Below, piece after piece: positions 44,554 to 53,579 of a stretch of DNA of 64,000 bases. The notes below the pieces were generated by a model. The model did not search any database. It was not told the DNA's origin and saw nothing but the letters and a program-made list of their open reading frames with translations. The DNA is taken from contig JACPZW010000066.1 in assembly GCA_016195265.1 (NCBI GenBank), positions 41,133 through 105,132 of the forward strand. Reading direction: 5' to 3'. Each line of letters starts with the position of its first letter. The first letter of the stretch is position 1. The DNA comes from Acidobacteriota bacterium (GTDB lineage: Bacteria; Acidobacteriota; Vicinamibacteria; Vicinamibacterales; CAVVIG01). A program made the translations under genes and the position numbers.

Positions 44554-46841
44554 CGACGGCGCGGCGCGTCGGCGTGCGCCGTGGCGACGTTGTTCATCGT
44601 ATCGCTGGCCCGCAGCGTCACGCCCCGCTCGCCAATCTCGCCCTCAATCGTCAGTTCGTAATGCTCCTCGCGCGAATCGGCGATGCCGTCCACAGGGAAG
44701 ACGCCGCGCCAGCGCTGGCCGTCCTCCGAGAACTCCACGCGCTGCACGGGCGAGTGATCGTCCTTCACGTCGAAGGTGACGATCGTCCGTCCGCGGTCGA
44801 GGCGCACGCTGGAGATCGTGATCGCCGGCGGCGTGTTGTCCACTTCGAACGCGGTGCTGTCGAGATCGCCCGTCAGCGCCACGCCCGCCGCGTTCGACGG
44901 CGAGTCGCTGGCGACGACCTTCACGAAGTACGTGCCGTTGGGAATCGTACTCGTGTCCCAGACGAGGATGGAGTCCGTCACGCCCTTGCGCAACGTCTTC
45001 CAGCCGGCGTCACCCTCGCGGCGATAGAGCACGTCGTAGACCAGCTCATCCTCATTCTCGTCGTCGGCTTTCCACACGAGCGTCTGCAGGCCCTTCTGAT
45101 AGGTGCGCCGGCCCAGCGCCGTCGATGAGCCGCCGGCCGGTGCGCTCGCGGCGGCCGCGAGCTTGCGGTCCGGCGTGGACTGATCTTCGAAGCCGGCGAG
45201 CTCCGGGTCGCCCGTGGAGAACGGTTTCTGGAAGACGATGCCGGGCGGATGCACGGTGATGGAGCGCACTTGCGGTCGCAGGTTGCGCTGCAGATACGCG
45301 GCCGCGATCGACGTGACGACGGGACCCGCGCCGCTACCGGTCAGGACGGCGCGCCACTGCAGGTAGCGGGCCTTCGGACTCGTGATGGGCGAGCCCTCGG
45401 GTTTCGTGTAGGCGGCCGACCACGGGCTCCACGTGTCGTCGGGCGTGTCGATGTTGCCCGACCGCGTGAACAGCTCGACGCGACCGCCGGCCGGGACCGT
45501 CCCGTGCCAGGTGATCGTGCCCCAGGTGGACACGGTCTGTGCGTCGCGCGCCTCGGACTCGTAGGTGCCGCGGGGCGCGCGTTCGTTCGAGACGCGGAAG
45601 AGTTTGCCGGGGTTGGCCGTGGCGTAGTACAGACGGCCGCGCGCGTCGCGATGGAACGACGTCACCTGCTGCGCGCTTGCACGCGCGAGGAGGGTGGGCC
45701 GGAGTGGCTCGCCTTCGAGGCGGTACAGCTTGCCCTTGTTGCCGGTGCCGATCACGAGCGCGCCGCCAGGATCGAACGCGACGTCGTACGGCGAATCTTC
45801 GCGTGATTCCCACAGCTGGTCCCAGACGCCGTCGGGCGCGATGCGGTACACGGCGCCTTTGACGGAGCGCCGATCCTCGCGCGGAGCGCCGGCGGACGCC
45901 TGGAGGCCGCCGACGTCGACGACCGAAATCGACGTGATCTCGGCGGAGACCGACGGCACGGGCGCCCGCGACGTGTCGACGGTGGGCCGGTCGACGCCGG
46001 TATCGACACTGCTCCCGCCGCTGGGGGTGCCGCGCCCGTTGAGCGCGGCGGCGTAGAGGGCGCCCCTGTCGTCGAATCGCAGCGCATGGACTTCCTGGAA
46101 CGGAGAGTCGAGGAGCACGAACGCCTTGCCCGCGGGGTCGACGCGCAGCACTTTCCCCGGTGTGCCGGTACCGACGAGGAGGTTGCCGGCCTTGTCGAAG
46201 GCGAGCGCCGTCACGTGCGTGGCGTTGGTCTTGTAGAACGTGGCGCCTTTGCCGTCGGGCGCGATCTTATAGATGATGCCCTTGTCGCCCGTGCCCGCGA
46301 ACAGATTGCCCTTGCCGTCCACCGCGAGCGCCCAGATGTACTTGTCGTCGGCGCTGAAGAAGGGCGCCGCGGTTCCATTGCGATCGACTTTATAGATGCG
46401 GCCGTCCGGCGACGTGCCGACGTACAGCCCGCCGTTGGGCGCGAGGGCCATCGCGTGGACCTCGAGTTCCGTGCTGTCGAAGAACACCGACCCTTTGCCC
46501 TGCGCGTCCACGCGGAAGACCTGGCCGTCGTTGCCGCTGCCGATGAACAGCGAGCCGTCGGGCGCCGGCACCATCGACCAGAGAAACGGCGCGGTCGTCT
46601 CGTAGACAAGCTCGGTCGCGGGCCCGAGCGTCAACTGACCGTGACTGTCGATCGAAAGATTCTCGACATCACCTTTGAGGAAGTCGCCCTGCGTCGCGAC
46701 CTGGAAGAACTTGGGCGCCGAGGCGCCGATCGAGGCGACGCCGCAGAGGACGATGCTGAGGCCGGCGGCGGCGAGAGCGGGGGCGTGCAGACGCTGTGCG
46801 TTTCGCGCGCGCCCGGACGCGCGCTGCCGTGTGATCAGCAT
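44550..46841 (-). CDS. Exported beta-propeller protein
   Basis: 763-residue protein with an N-terminal hydrophobic signal (ALAAAGLSIVLCGVASIGA), multiple propeller blades of the form GLYVGTSPDGRIYKVDRNG, NLFAGTGDKGIIYKIAPDG and NLLVGTGTPGKVLRVDPAG, and a C-terminal part with Ig/fibronectin-like strands (VKVVASDSPSNAAG). The domain mix resembles NHL/WD-like secreted proteins; function unknown. ATG 46841 was preferred; an upstream TTG at 46862 is possible. It follows the S55 gene by 25 bases and is probably co-transcribed. Confidence 0.75.
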   Translation of the reverse strand: MLITRQRASGRARNAQRLHAPALAAAGLSIVLCGVASIGASAPKFFQVATQGDFLKGDVENLSIDSHGQLTLGPATELVYETTAPFLWSMVPAPDGSLFIGSGNDGQVFRVDAQGKGSVFFDSTELEVHAMALAPNGGLYVGTSPDGRIYKVDRNGTAAPFFSADDKYIWALAVDGKGNLFAGTGDKGIIYKIAPDGKGATFYKTNATHVTALAFDKAGNLLVGTGTPGKVLRVDPAGKAFVLLDSPFQEVHALRFDDRGALYAAALNGRGTPSGGSSVDTGVDRPTVDTSRAPVPSVSAEITSISVVDVGGLQASAGAPREDRRSVKGAVYRIAPDGVWDQLWESREDSPYDVAFDPGGALVIGTGNKGKLYRLEGEPLRPTLLARASAQQVTSFHRDARGRLYYATANPGKLFRVSNERAPRGTYESEARDAQTVSTWGTITWHGTVPAGGRVELFTRSGNIDTPDDTWSPWSAAYTKPEGSPITSPKARYLQWRAVLTGSGAGPVVTSIAAAYLQRNLRPQVRSITVHPPGIVFQKPFSTGDPELAGFEDQSTPDRKLAAAASAPAGGSSTALGRRTYQKGLQTLVWKADDENEDELVYDVLYRREGDAGWKTLRKGVTDSILVWDTSTIPNGTYFVKVVASDSPSNAAGVALTGDLDSTAFEVDNTPPAITISSVRLDRGRTIVTFDVKDDHSPVQRVEFSEDGQRWRGVFPVDGIADSREEHYELTIEGEIGERGVTLRASDTMNNVATAHADAPRRR

Positions 46842-46866
46842 AGGGTGAAAACCGTGGACCAACCGT

Positions 46867-48720
46867 TCAGTTCGATGAGATTGTGATTGCCAGGGTCCGC
46901 GAGCCGCTCACGGCGTAATCGGTGGGCAATTCCCACTCGCCGAGGGTCGCGCTGTGCAGCGGATTGAAGCTCCCGCCGTTGCGATCGCCTTCGAGCACGC
47001 CGAGGACCGACGGCGGCAGCGACGAGAGCAGCTCGCCGTTCACGACGGCGCCGGCCTCGGTGCCGAGCAGCTTCACGTAGAGCGTGTTGTTGCGGCGGCC
47101 CTTGTTGAGCGACTTGATCATCTGGTCGACGCTGCGCGGCTGCGGCCCGCGGGCTTCGCGCTGTTCGGCCTGGCCGAGCCGCGCGCCGTCGGAGACGAGC
47201 AGCGAAAGCGATCCGCTGGCGTTGGCCGGTATGTCGATCGAGAGCGTGCGGACGATCTCCTCGCCGCGATAGGTGCGGTAGAGCACTTTCAGCGGCGCCG
47301 ACCGGCCGGCGCGCGGCCGCGGATCGTCGAGCCAGACGCGCTCGAGCGTCGCCGTGCGCGGGACCTCGGCCGTGCCGATCGTGAGCTCCACGCCCTCGAG
47401 GTCCACCTTCTCGTAGTCGTTGCTCAACAGATACGTGATGGGCGCGACCGCATACGCGGCGGCGGCCATTGTCGCCTGATCGCCGGAGAACAGGTTGTCC
47501 AACACGATCGGGTCGTGTTTCTTGACCGACGCCGTGCCCTTCACGCTGAACGTCGCCGATCCGTACTGCCGCTCGTAGGAGCCGAGCGTGTTCAGGATGC
47601 TGGCGTACGTCATCAGCGGTCCGAAGAGCTGGTCGTTGACGACCGTAAAGTGGAACGTCCGCTTCGCTGCGCGGCTGGATTCGAGCGAGAGCGTGATCGG
47701 TATCGTGCGCGGCCCGGGCCCGAGGCGGCCGGCGATCGCGGTCGCGCGATCCTGTGTGAAGGTGCCGATCACGTCGCCGGTGCTCGAGAGCTTCATCGAG
47801 GAGAAGAGGCTCGGGAGAACGGTGTACACGTACGCGCGGGTCATCGGGTATGCGGTCGGCCCGAGGTTGTACATGGGGTGGCCGAAGGCATAGACGCGGT
47901 CGCCGTCCACGTGCGTGACGGTTCCGGTGCCGCCGAGCTGCAAATCACCGCCGACGAGCATCACGCCCACGGCGTCGCCGGGCTTGAGCGGCCCGTCGAA
48001 CGGCATCTCGCCGGCGCGGAATCCCGCGGCGCTGCCGCCGGTCGGAATGAATCCCTGATCGCGCAATGCGCCGCCGAACAGTTCGGCGACGTCAGGCTCG
48101 AACCCGGACATGATCAGCGGCGTGGCGATCGGGCGCATCAATGTTCCCAGGGTGCCGAGTTGATCGCCGCCGGGCCCGGAGACGGCGCTGGCGAACCGCG
48201 CATCGCCGGGTCGATCGGCAAACGGACGGTTCCAGTTCAGCGCCTTGCGGAACGCCGCCGTGAGTGTTTCTGGCGACAGCGGGAACTCGAGGCGCACGCG
48301 CGCACCCGCGGGCCGCGCCTCGGTCATCGTCGTCGAATCGGTCATCTCTGCGATCGGCGTGATTCCGGCGATCGGCTCTTTGGAGAAGCTGCCCAGCGCG
48401 TACGACACGGCGCCCACGAGGCGGCCGTCGATGTACACCGGGCTGCCGCTCATGCCGGCGATGACACCGGTGTTGGCGAGCGGTCCGCCTTCGAGCCTCG
48501 CAATGATCAGGTTCCGGTGCGGCCCAATCACGTTCTCGAGCACGCCGATGATGTGGGCTTTGAATTCCTCGACGTGCGTGCCGTCGAACACCGTGCGGCC
48601 GGTGCCGACCATGCCCGGGCGAATGTCGGCGACGGGCATCTGATCGGCCGCACCCGACAGGAGCGCAGGGATCCCGAGGACGCCGACGAGACAGGCGAGC
48701 GTGAATCGGCGGATTGTCAT
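46867..48720 (-). CDS. SpoIVB/S55-like peptidase domain protein
   Basis: 617-residue exported protein (signal peptide 1-24). The motif GVIAGMSGSPVYIDGRLVGA contains the serine-peptidase signature GMSGSP at 89-94, with YALGSFSKEPIAGITPI after it and AFGHPMYNLGPTAYPM further on, as in SpoIVB S55 peptidases. Such proteins without sporulation genes are common in Acidobacteria. Role unknown. Transcribed from a consensus-like promoter at 48732-48760. Confidence 0.82.
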   Translation of the reverse strand: MTIRRFTLACLVGVLGIPALLSGAADQMPVADIRPGMVGTGRTVFDGTHVEEFKAHIIGVLENVIGPHRNLIIARLEGGPLANTGVIAGMSGSPVYIDGRLVGAVSYALGSFSKEPIAGITPIAEMTDSTTMTEARPAGARVRLEFPLSPETLTAAFRKALNWNRPFADRPGDARFASAVSGPGGDQLGTLGTLMRPIATPLIMSGFEPDVAELFGGALRDQGFIPTGGSAAGFRAGEMPFDGPLKPGDAVGVMLVGGDLQLGGTGTVTHVDGDRVYAFGHPMYNLGPTAYPMTRAYVYTVLPSLFSSMKLSSTGDVIGTFTQDRATAIAGRLGPGPRTIPITLSLESSRAAKRTFHFTVVNDQLFGPLMTYASILNTLGSYERQYGSATFSVKGTASVKKHDPIVLDNLFSGDQATMAAAAYAVAPITYLLSNDYEKVDLEGVELTIGTAEVPRTATLERVWLDDPRPRAGRSAPLKVLYRTYRGEEIVRTLSIDIPANASGSLSLLVSDGARLGQAEQREARGPQPRSVDQMIKSLNKGRRNNTLYVKLLGTEAGAVVNGELLSSLPPSVLGVLEGDRNGGSFNPLHSATLGEWELPTDYAVSGSRTLAITISSN

Positions 48721-48731
48721 GGGTTGATCCC

Positions 48732-48760
48732 CTTATACGAGAGAAGTGCTTGATGGTCAA
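48732..48760 (-). promoter_or_regulatory. Promoter of the S55 gene
   Basis: On the minus strand TTGACC (48760-48755), a 17-base spacer and TATAAG (48737-48732), ending 11 bases before the ATG. Back-to-back with the trp promoter; the two -35 boxes are 19 bases apart, so the divergent promoters could share regulation. Confidence 0.7.
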
Positions 48761-48779
48761 GGAGAAATGGGCACGCGTG

Positions 48780-48809
48780 TTGACACTGGCCGAGCGGTTT
48801 TGTTATGGT
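48780..48809 (+). promoter_or_regulatory. Promoter of the aroDE-trp operon
   Basis: TTGACA (48780-48785), an 18-base spacer and TATGGT (48804-48809). The implied transcription start is near 48815-48818, just before the leader-peptide GTG at 48820. Confidence 0.65.
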
Positions 48810-48819
48810 CACGGTTCCT

Positions 48820-48912
48820 GTGGTCAACCAAGCGCCGGTCACCCTTCGGTTCGTCGCTGCCGCGTGGCGGTGGTATTGGAGCACGACTGAAGAGGCGACC
48901 GCCGTGGCTTGA
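48820..48912 (+). CDS. trpL: Tryptophan operon leader peptide
   Basis: 30-residue reading frame starting GTG 48820 and ending TGA 48910-48912. It contains Trp-Arg-Trp-Tyr-Trp (WRWYW) at codons 48865-48879: three Trp codons and a Tyr codon within five, very unlikely by chance in front of a Trp biosynthetic operon. It lies between the promoter and the intrinsic terminator. An ATG at 48805 is in frame but falls inside the -10 box, so the GTG is preferred. The peptide would sense charged tRNA-Trp by ribosome stalling. Confidence 0.78.
   Translation: MVNQAPVTLRFVAAAWRWYWSTTEEATAVA
48863..48906 (+). promoter_or_regulatory. trp attenuator: pause hairpin and antiterminator strand
   Basis: 48863-48871 can pair with 48898-48906 across the Trp codons (seven Watson-Crick and two wobble pairs). 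CTGAAGAGGC at 48887-48896 is complementary over ten bases to GCCTTTTCAG at 48939-48948, the 5' arm of the terminator, and is nearly identical to the terminator 3' arm (TTGAAGAGGC). So two mutually exclusive structures exist, as in ribosome-mediated attenuation. Confidence 0.72.
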
Positions 48913-48935
48913 CCCGCTCGCGCGCGACCGAATCC

Positions 48936-48980
48936 AAAGCCTTTTCAGCCCTGAAGCACGCGGGTTGAAGAGGCTTTTTT
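48936..48980 (+). terminator. Intrinsic terminator/attenuator before aroDE
   Basis: A 16-bp stem (48936-48951 with 48962-48977, two wobble pairs) with a 10-base loop, followed by a T-run (48975-48980). It ends four bases before the aroDE ATG. Alternative pairing with 48887-48896 would prevent it forming. Confidence 0.88.
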
Positions 48981-48984
48981 GTTT

Positions 48985-50457
48985 ATGTCGAGACCGCTGC
49001 TCTGTGTGACCGTGACCGGCGAGACGACGGCCGATCTGCGCCGCGCGCGCGACGCCGTGGCCGACGCCGATCTGGTCGAGTTGCGCCTGGACTCGGTAAG
49101 CGATCCGAGTGTCGCCGGGGCGCTCGCCGGCCGCCGCCGTCCCGTCATCGTCACGTGCCGGCCGGAATGGGAAGGCGGGAGCTTCAAGGGGTCGGAGGAA
49201 GAGCGGCGGCGTCTGCTGGGGGAGGCGCTCTCGCTCGGCGCGGAGTACGTGGACATCGAGTGGCGCGCGCGGTTCACGGATCTCATCGCGCAGACCGGCG
49301 GGCGGCGCGTCGTGCTGTCCACGCACGATTTTCTCGATGTGCCGATCGATCTCACGGCGCGCGTGCACGCCATGCGATCGACGGGCGCGGAAGTGATCAA
49401 GATCGCGGTCGCCACCAAACGGCTGAGCGACTGCGTGCCGCTGCTCGACCTCGGCGCGCAGAGCGGCCGGCAGGGCGGGCTCGCGCTGATCGGCATGGGT
49501 CCGTTCGGCCTGCCGACGCGGATTCTCGCAGCGCGGTTCGGATCGATCTGGACGTACGCCGGATCGCTGAACGATCTCGGCCAGCTGACCCCGCAGACGC
49601 TGATCAAGGAGTACCACTTCCGCTCGCTGACCGGGTCGAGCGAGATCTACGGCCTGACCGGCCGCGCCGTCGCGCACTCGGTGTCGCCGGCGATGCACAA
49701 CGCCGCGTTCCGCGCCGCCCACCTCGACGCGATCTACATTCCGCTGCCGGCGGCCAGCGCCGAGGACTTCGTCACGTTCGGGCGCGCGATCGGACTCAAC
49801 GGCGCGAGCGTGACGATTCCGTTCAAGATCGCGCTGTTCGATCATGTGGACGAGGTCGACGCCGTCGCGCGGCGCATCGGCGCGATCAACACGATTCGCG
49901 CGCAGGACGGCCGGTGGGTCGGCGCCAACACGGACGCCGTCGGTTTCCTTGAGCCCCTCCATGAACGCGTGCGGCTCGACGGACTGCGCGCGTCCGTTCT
50001 CGGTGCCGGTGGCGCCGCGCGCGCGGTGACTGTGGCGCTGTCGTCGTGCGGGTGCAGCGTGCGGCTGCACGCCCGGACGCGGGCGCAGGCCGAGGAAGTC
50101 GCCGTGCTCACGCCGGTTGAGATCGGACCGTGGCCGCCCGAGTCCGGCAGTTGGGATTTGCTGATCAACTGCACGCCGGTTGGCATGTACCCGCGGATAA
50201 ATGAAACACCCGTACCGGCAGATCTCCTGACCGGCCGGTACGTGTACGACCTGATCTACAACCCGTCGGCGACTCGCCTGTTGCGCGAGGCGTCTGCGCG
50301 CGGCTGCCAGACGATCGGCGGGCTGGAGATGCTCGTGGCGCAGGCGGAGGGACAGTTCCAGTGGTGGACCGGGTCGCGGGCGTCTCCCGGCGTGATGAGA
50401 GAGGCCGCGCTGAAGCGGCTGGCGGAGTTTTCGCGCAATGAAAATCACCTCGTTTGA
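48985..50457 (+). CDS. aroDE: Fused 3-dehydroquinate dehydratase (type I)/shikimate dehydrogenase
   Basis: 490 residues, two shikimate-pathway enzymes in one chain. Residues 1-215 are type I AroD (VELRLDSVSD; catalytic His in VLSTHDFLD; Schiff-base Lys in VIKIAVATKR). Residues 220-490 are AroE (GRAVAHSVSPAMHNAAFRA; catalytic Lys in ASVTIPFKIALFDHVDE; GANTDAVGF; NADP motif VLGAGGAARAV). The order AroD-AroE is as in plant bifunctional enzymes. ATG 48985 follows the attenuator directly and has no Shine-Dalgarno sequence. It overlaps trpE by 20 bases. Confidence 0.95.
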   Translation: MSRPLLCVTVTGETTADLRRARDAVADADLVELRLDSVSDPSVAGALAGRRRPVIVTCRPEWEGGSFKGSEEERRRLLGEALSLGAEYVDIEWRARFTDLIAQTGGRRVVLSTHDFLDVPIDLTARVHAMRSTGAEVIKIAVATKRLSDCVPLLDLGAQSGRQGGLALIGMGPFGLPTRILAARFGSIWTYAGSLNDLGQLTPQTLIKEYHFRSLTGSSEIYGLTGRAVAHSVSPAMHNAAFRAAHLDAIYIPLPAASAEDFVTFGRAIGLNGASVTIPFKIALFDHVDEVDAVARRIGAINTIRAQDGRWVGANTDAVGFLEPLHERVRLDGLRASVLGAGGAARAVTVALSSCGCSVRLHARTRAQAEEVAVLTPVEIGPWPPESGSWDLLINCTPVGMYPRINETPVPADLLTGRYVYDLIYNPSATRLLREASARGCQTIGGLEMLVAQAEGQFQWWTGSRASPGVMREAALKRLAEFSRNENHLV

Positions 50458-51910
50458 CGAGTTCAAGGACCTGGCGCGGCGCGGCACCTTCGTGCCGGTC
50501 TGCAAGGAAGTAGTCGCCGATCTGCTGACGCCGGTCTCGGCGTTTCTGAAGATCGCCGAGCACGCCGACTACGCGTTCCTGCTCGAGAGCGTCGAGGGCG
50601 GCGAGCACGTCGGGCGCTACTCGTTCCTCGGCAAGGATCCGTTCCTGATCCTCCGCGCGCGCGACGGCAAGACGACGATCGACCGCGGCGGCGTGACGAA
50701 GGACAGCGAGCAGCCGTTCATCGACACGCTGCGGCGGCTGATGGCGGATTTTCGGTCGCCGTTCGTCCCCGATCTGCCGCGCTTCACGGGCGGTGCGGTC
50801 GGCTATCTCGGCTACGGCGCGGCGTCGTGGTTCGAACCCGTGCTCGGCGACCTCGGCACTGGTCCCGACGGCGCCGACGATGCCGGGTTCATGGTGTTCG
50901 ACACGGTCCTCGCGTTCGATCACGTGCGGCATCGCATTCTGATCATCGCCAACGCGCGCATCACCGCGGACGACGACCTCGAATCGCTCTATCAGTTCGC
51001 GTGCGCCAAAATCCAGTTCCTCGAGCGCGAGCTCGAGCGCAGCCTGTCGCACACGAAGCGAAGCGGTGACGCACCGCTCGAGTTCACGTCGAACTACACG
51101 CGGGAGACGTTCGAGTAACACGTCCGCGCCGCGAAGGAACATATCGCGGCGGGGGATATCTATCAGGTCGTGCTCTCGCAGCGCTTCGAAGCCGGCGTCG
51201 CGGCCGATCCGTTCACCGTGTACCGCGCGCTGCGCCACGTGAATCCCTCGCCCTACATGTACTTCATCCGGATGGGCGGCGTATCCGTCGTCGGCTCGTC
51301 GCCGGAGATGCTGGTACGCGTCGAGGGCTCGCGCGTCGAGACACATCCAATCGCAGGCACGCGGCCGCGCGGCCGCAACGACGAAGAGGACATGCGGATG
51401 GCGGAGGAGCTGAAGCGCAACGAGAAGGAGCGCGCCGAGCACGTCATGCTCGTCGACCTCGGCCGCAACGACGTTGGACGGGTGTGCGCGTACGGATCGG
51501 TGCGCGTGCCGCAGTTCATGGGGCTCGAGCGTTTCTCGCACGTCATGCACCTGACGTCGATCGTCGAAGGCCGGCTCGCCGAGGATCGCGACCGGCTGGA
51601 CGCGCTCGTGTCGTGCTTCCCGGCCGGGACCGTGTCCGGCGCGCCAAAGGTGCGCGCCATGCAGATCATCAAGGAGCTGGAGCCCTCCGGTCGCGGCCTC
51701 TACGCCGGCGCCGTCGGGTACGTGGACTTTGCCGGCAACCTCGATTTCTGCATCGCCATCCGCACGATCATCATGTCGCGCGGCAAAGCGTTCGTGCAGG
51801 CGGGCGCGGGCATCGTCATGGATTCGAATCCCGCGGCGGAGTACGAAGAGACGAAGGACAAAGCGCGTGCACTGCGCCGCGCGCTGGAACTGGCACAGGA
51901 AGGGCTGTGA
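50438..51910 (+). pseudogene. trpE: Anthranilate synthase component I, interrupted by one in-frame stop
   Basis: The full frame would encode 490 residues that produce anthranilate from chorismate with TrpG. The feedback motif LLES is intact (AFLLESVEGGEHVGRYSFLG), and GDIYQVVLSQRF, ETHPIAGTRPRGR, ERAEHVMLVDLGRNDVGRV and DRLDALVSCFPAGTVSGAPK are all present after the break. A TAA at 51116-51118 lies between YTRETFE and HVRAAKEHIAAGD, in the same frame on both sides, so a single substitution (from GAA, CAA or AAA) would explain it. The rest of the operon is intact. It may be a true mutation or a sequencing error. Confidence 0.9.
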
Positions 51911-51924
51911 TATCGAGATCCGCA

Positions 51925-52500
51925 ATGGTATTGGTCATCGATAACTACGATTCGTTCACCTATAACCTCGTGCAGTACCTTGGGGAACTGGGTGCGGATG
52001 TGCGTGTGATGCGCAACGACGCCGGTACGCTCGGTGATGTCGTGGCGGCGGCGCCCGACCACATCGTCGTTTCGCCGGGTCCGGGACGCCCCGAGGACGC
52101 CGGTGTGACGATGGACGTCATCAGCGCGCTCGGCGAGACGACGCCGATTCTCGGCGTGTGCCTGGGCCACCAGGCGATCGGGGCGGTGTTTGGCGGGTCG
52201 GTCGTGCGGGCGCAGACGCCGATGCACGGGAAAACGTCTACGATCGAGCACGACGGCCGCGGTGTGTTCTCGGGAATCGCCGAGCCGTTCGTCGCGTCGC
52301 GGTATCACTCGCTCGTGGTCGCGGAAGCAGGATGGCCCAAGGACCTCGAGATCTCGGCCAGGACGAAAGGGGACGGCGTGGTGATGGGGCTGCGTCATCG
52401 CACGCGGCCGATTCACGGCGTGCAGTTTCACCCGGAGTCGATTCTCACCGGCGAAGGCCACAGGATGCTTCGCAACTTTCTCGATCACCGGCTGGGATAG
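51925..52500 (+). CDS. trpG: Anthranilate synthase component II (glutamine amidotransferase)
   Basis: 191-residue class I glutamine amidotransferase delivering ammonia to TrpE. VLVIDNYDSFTYNLVQYLGE at the N-terminus, HIVVSPGPGRPEDAG, the nucleophile Cys in ILGVCLGHQAIG, and His/Glu in IHGVQFHPESILT. 14 bases after trpE. May also serve folate synthesis in some bacteria. Confidence 0.97.
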   Translation: MVLVIDNYDSFTYNLVQYLGELGADVRVMRNDAGTLGDVVAAAPDHIVVSPGPGRPEDAGVTMDVISALGETTPILGVCLGHQAIGAVFGGSVVRAQTPMHGKTSTIEHDGRGVFSGIAEPFVASRYHSLVVAEAGWPKDLEISARTKGDGVVMGLRHRTRPIHGVQFHPESILTGEGHRMLRNFLDHRLG

Positions 52501-52506
52501 AAGACG

Positions 52507-53544
52507 ATGTTTCAGGCGCTGATCGAGAAACTGAGCCGACACGAGGACCTGACGGCCGACGAAGCCGCGGCCGCCATGGCCGAGGTGATGGAGGGGCGCG
52601 CCGCACCGTCGCACATCGCCGGTCTCCTGATTGGCCTCGCGATGAAAGGCGAGCGGCCGGCAGAGATCGTCGGGCTGGCGCGGACGATGCGCGCGCATGC
52701 GGTGCCGGTGTCGAAGCGCTACGACGCGCTGTTCGACACGTGCGGCACGGGCGGCGATCGATCCGGGACGTTCAACATCTCGTCGTGCGCGGCGCTGATT
52801 GTGGCCGCCTGCGGCGTCCGTGTGGCGAAGCACGGCAACCGGTCCGCGTCGAGCAAGGCCGGGGGCGCTGACGTCTACGAAGCGCTCGGCATCAAGGTCA
52901 CGGCCGCCCCGGCCGTCGTCGAGCGCTGTCTGGCCGAAGCCGGGATCGGGTTCTTCTTCGCGCCGACGTTCCACCCGTCGATGCGGCACGCGGGGCCGGT
53001 GCGTCGCGAGCTTGGCGTCCGAACCGCGTTCAACCTGCTCGGCCCGCTCACCAATCCCGCCGGCGCCACCCGCCAGCTCGTTGGTGTGCCGCGGCCCGAG
53101 TTCACGGAATTGATGGCGCGGGCGTTGATGCTCCTCGGGACCGAGCGCGCGTGGGTCGTGCACGGCGCCGACGGCATCGACGAGCTGACGACAACCGGCT
53201 ACACGAAGATTTCCGAATGCCGGGAGGGAACGGTCAACACGTTCTACTTGCACCCGGCGGATGTCGGTCTGCCGAAGGCGCCCGCGGGATCGCTGCAGGG
53301 CGGCGACGCGCAGGAGAACGCGCGCATCATCGAGCGCGTCCTTGCCGGAACGCGGGGGCCCGCGCGTGACGTGGTACTGCTCAACGCCGGCGCGGCGCTC
53401 TTCATCGCCGGCGCGGCGGCGTCGGTCGAAGAGGGAATCGCGACGGGCGCGCGCGCCATCGATTCCAGCGATGCACGCCGAACATTGGACCGCATGATCG
53501 CGATTTCAACAAACGGAGAGGCCGCGTCGGGAGCCCCGGCATGA
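52507..53544 (+). CDS. trpD: Anthranilate phosphoribosyltransferase
   Basis: 345 residues; joins anthranilate to PRPP. Motifs LFDTCGTGGDRSGTFNISS, KHGNRSASSKAGGADVYEAL and RTAFNLLGPLTNPA. Normal length. Six bases after trpG. Its C-terminus runs up to the heptad array that precedes trpC. Confidence 0.97.
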   Translation: MFQALIEKLSRHEDLTADEAAAAMAEVMEGRAAPSHIAGLLIGLAMKGERPAEIVGLARTMRAHAVPVSKRYDALFDTCGTGGDRSGTFNISSCAALIVAACGVRVAKHGNRSASSKAGGADVYEALGIKVTAAPAVVERCLAEAGIGFFFAPTFHPSMRHAGPVRRELGVRTAFNLLGPLTNPAGATRQLVGVPRPEFTELMARALMLLGTERAWVVHGADGIDELTTTGYTKISECREGTVNTFYLHPADVGLPKAPAGSLQGGDAQENARIIERVLAGTRGPARDVVLLNAGAALFIAGAAASVEEGIATGARAIDSSDARRTLDRMIAISTNGEAASGAPA

Positions 53545-53548
53545 CACC

Positions 53549-53579
53549 ATCCGCAATCCGCAATCCTCAATCCGCAATG
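53549..53579. repeat. 7-bp tandem array (ATCCGCA) at the trpD-trpC junction
   Basis: ATCCGCA, ATCCGCA, ATCCTCA, ATCCGCA, then ATG of trpC. Another ATG at 53541 is in frame, so if used the array would add 12 residues to TrpC. Confidence 0.65.

Noticed and set aside
48746..49009. Open frame across the trp leader region
   Set aside because: It crosses the promoter and terminator and enters aroDE out of frame; no family resemblance.
51116..51118. Stop codon reassignment (TAA as sense)
   Set aside because: Several intact genes here terminate at TAA, for example at 1833-1835, so a single nonsense codon or sequencing error is more likely.
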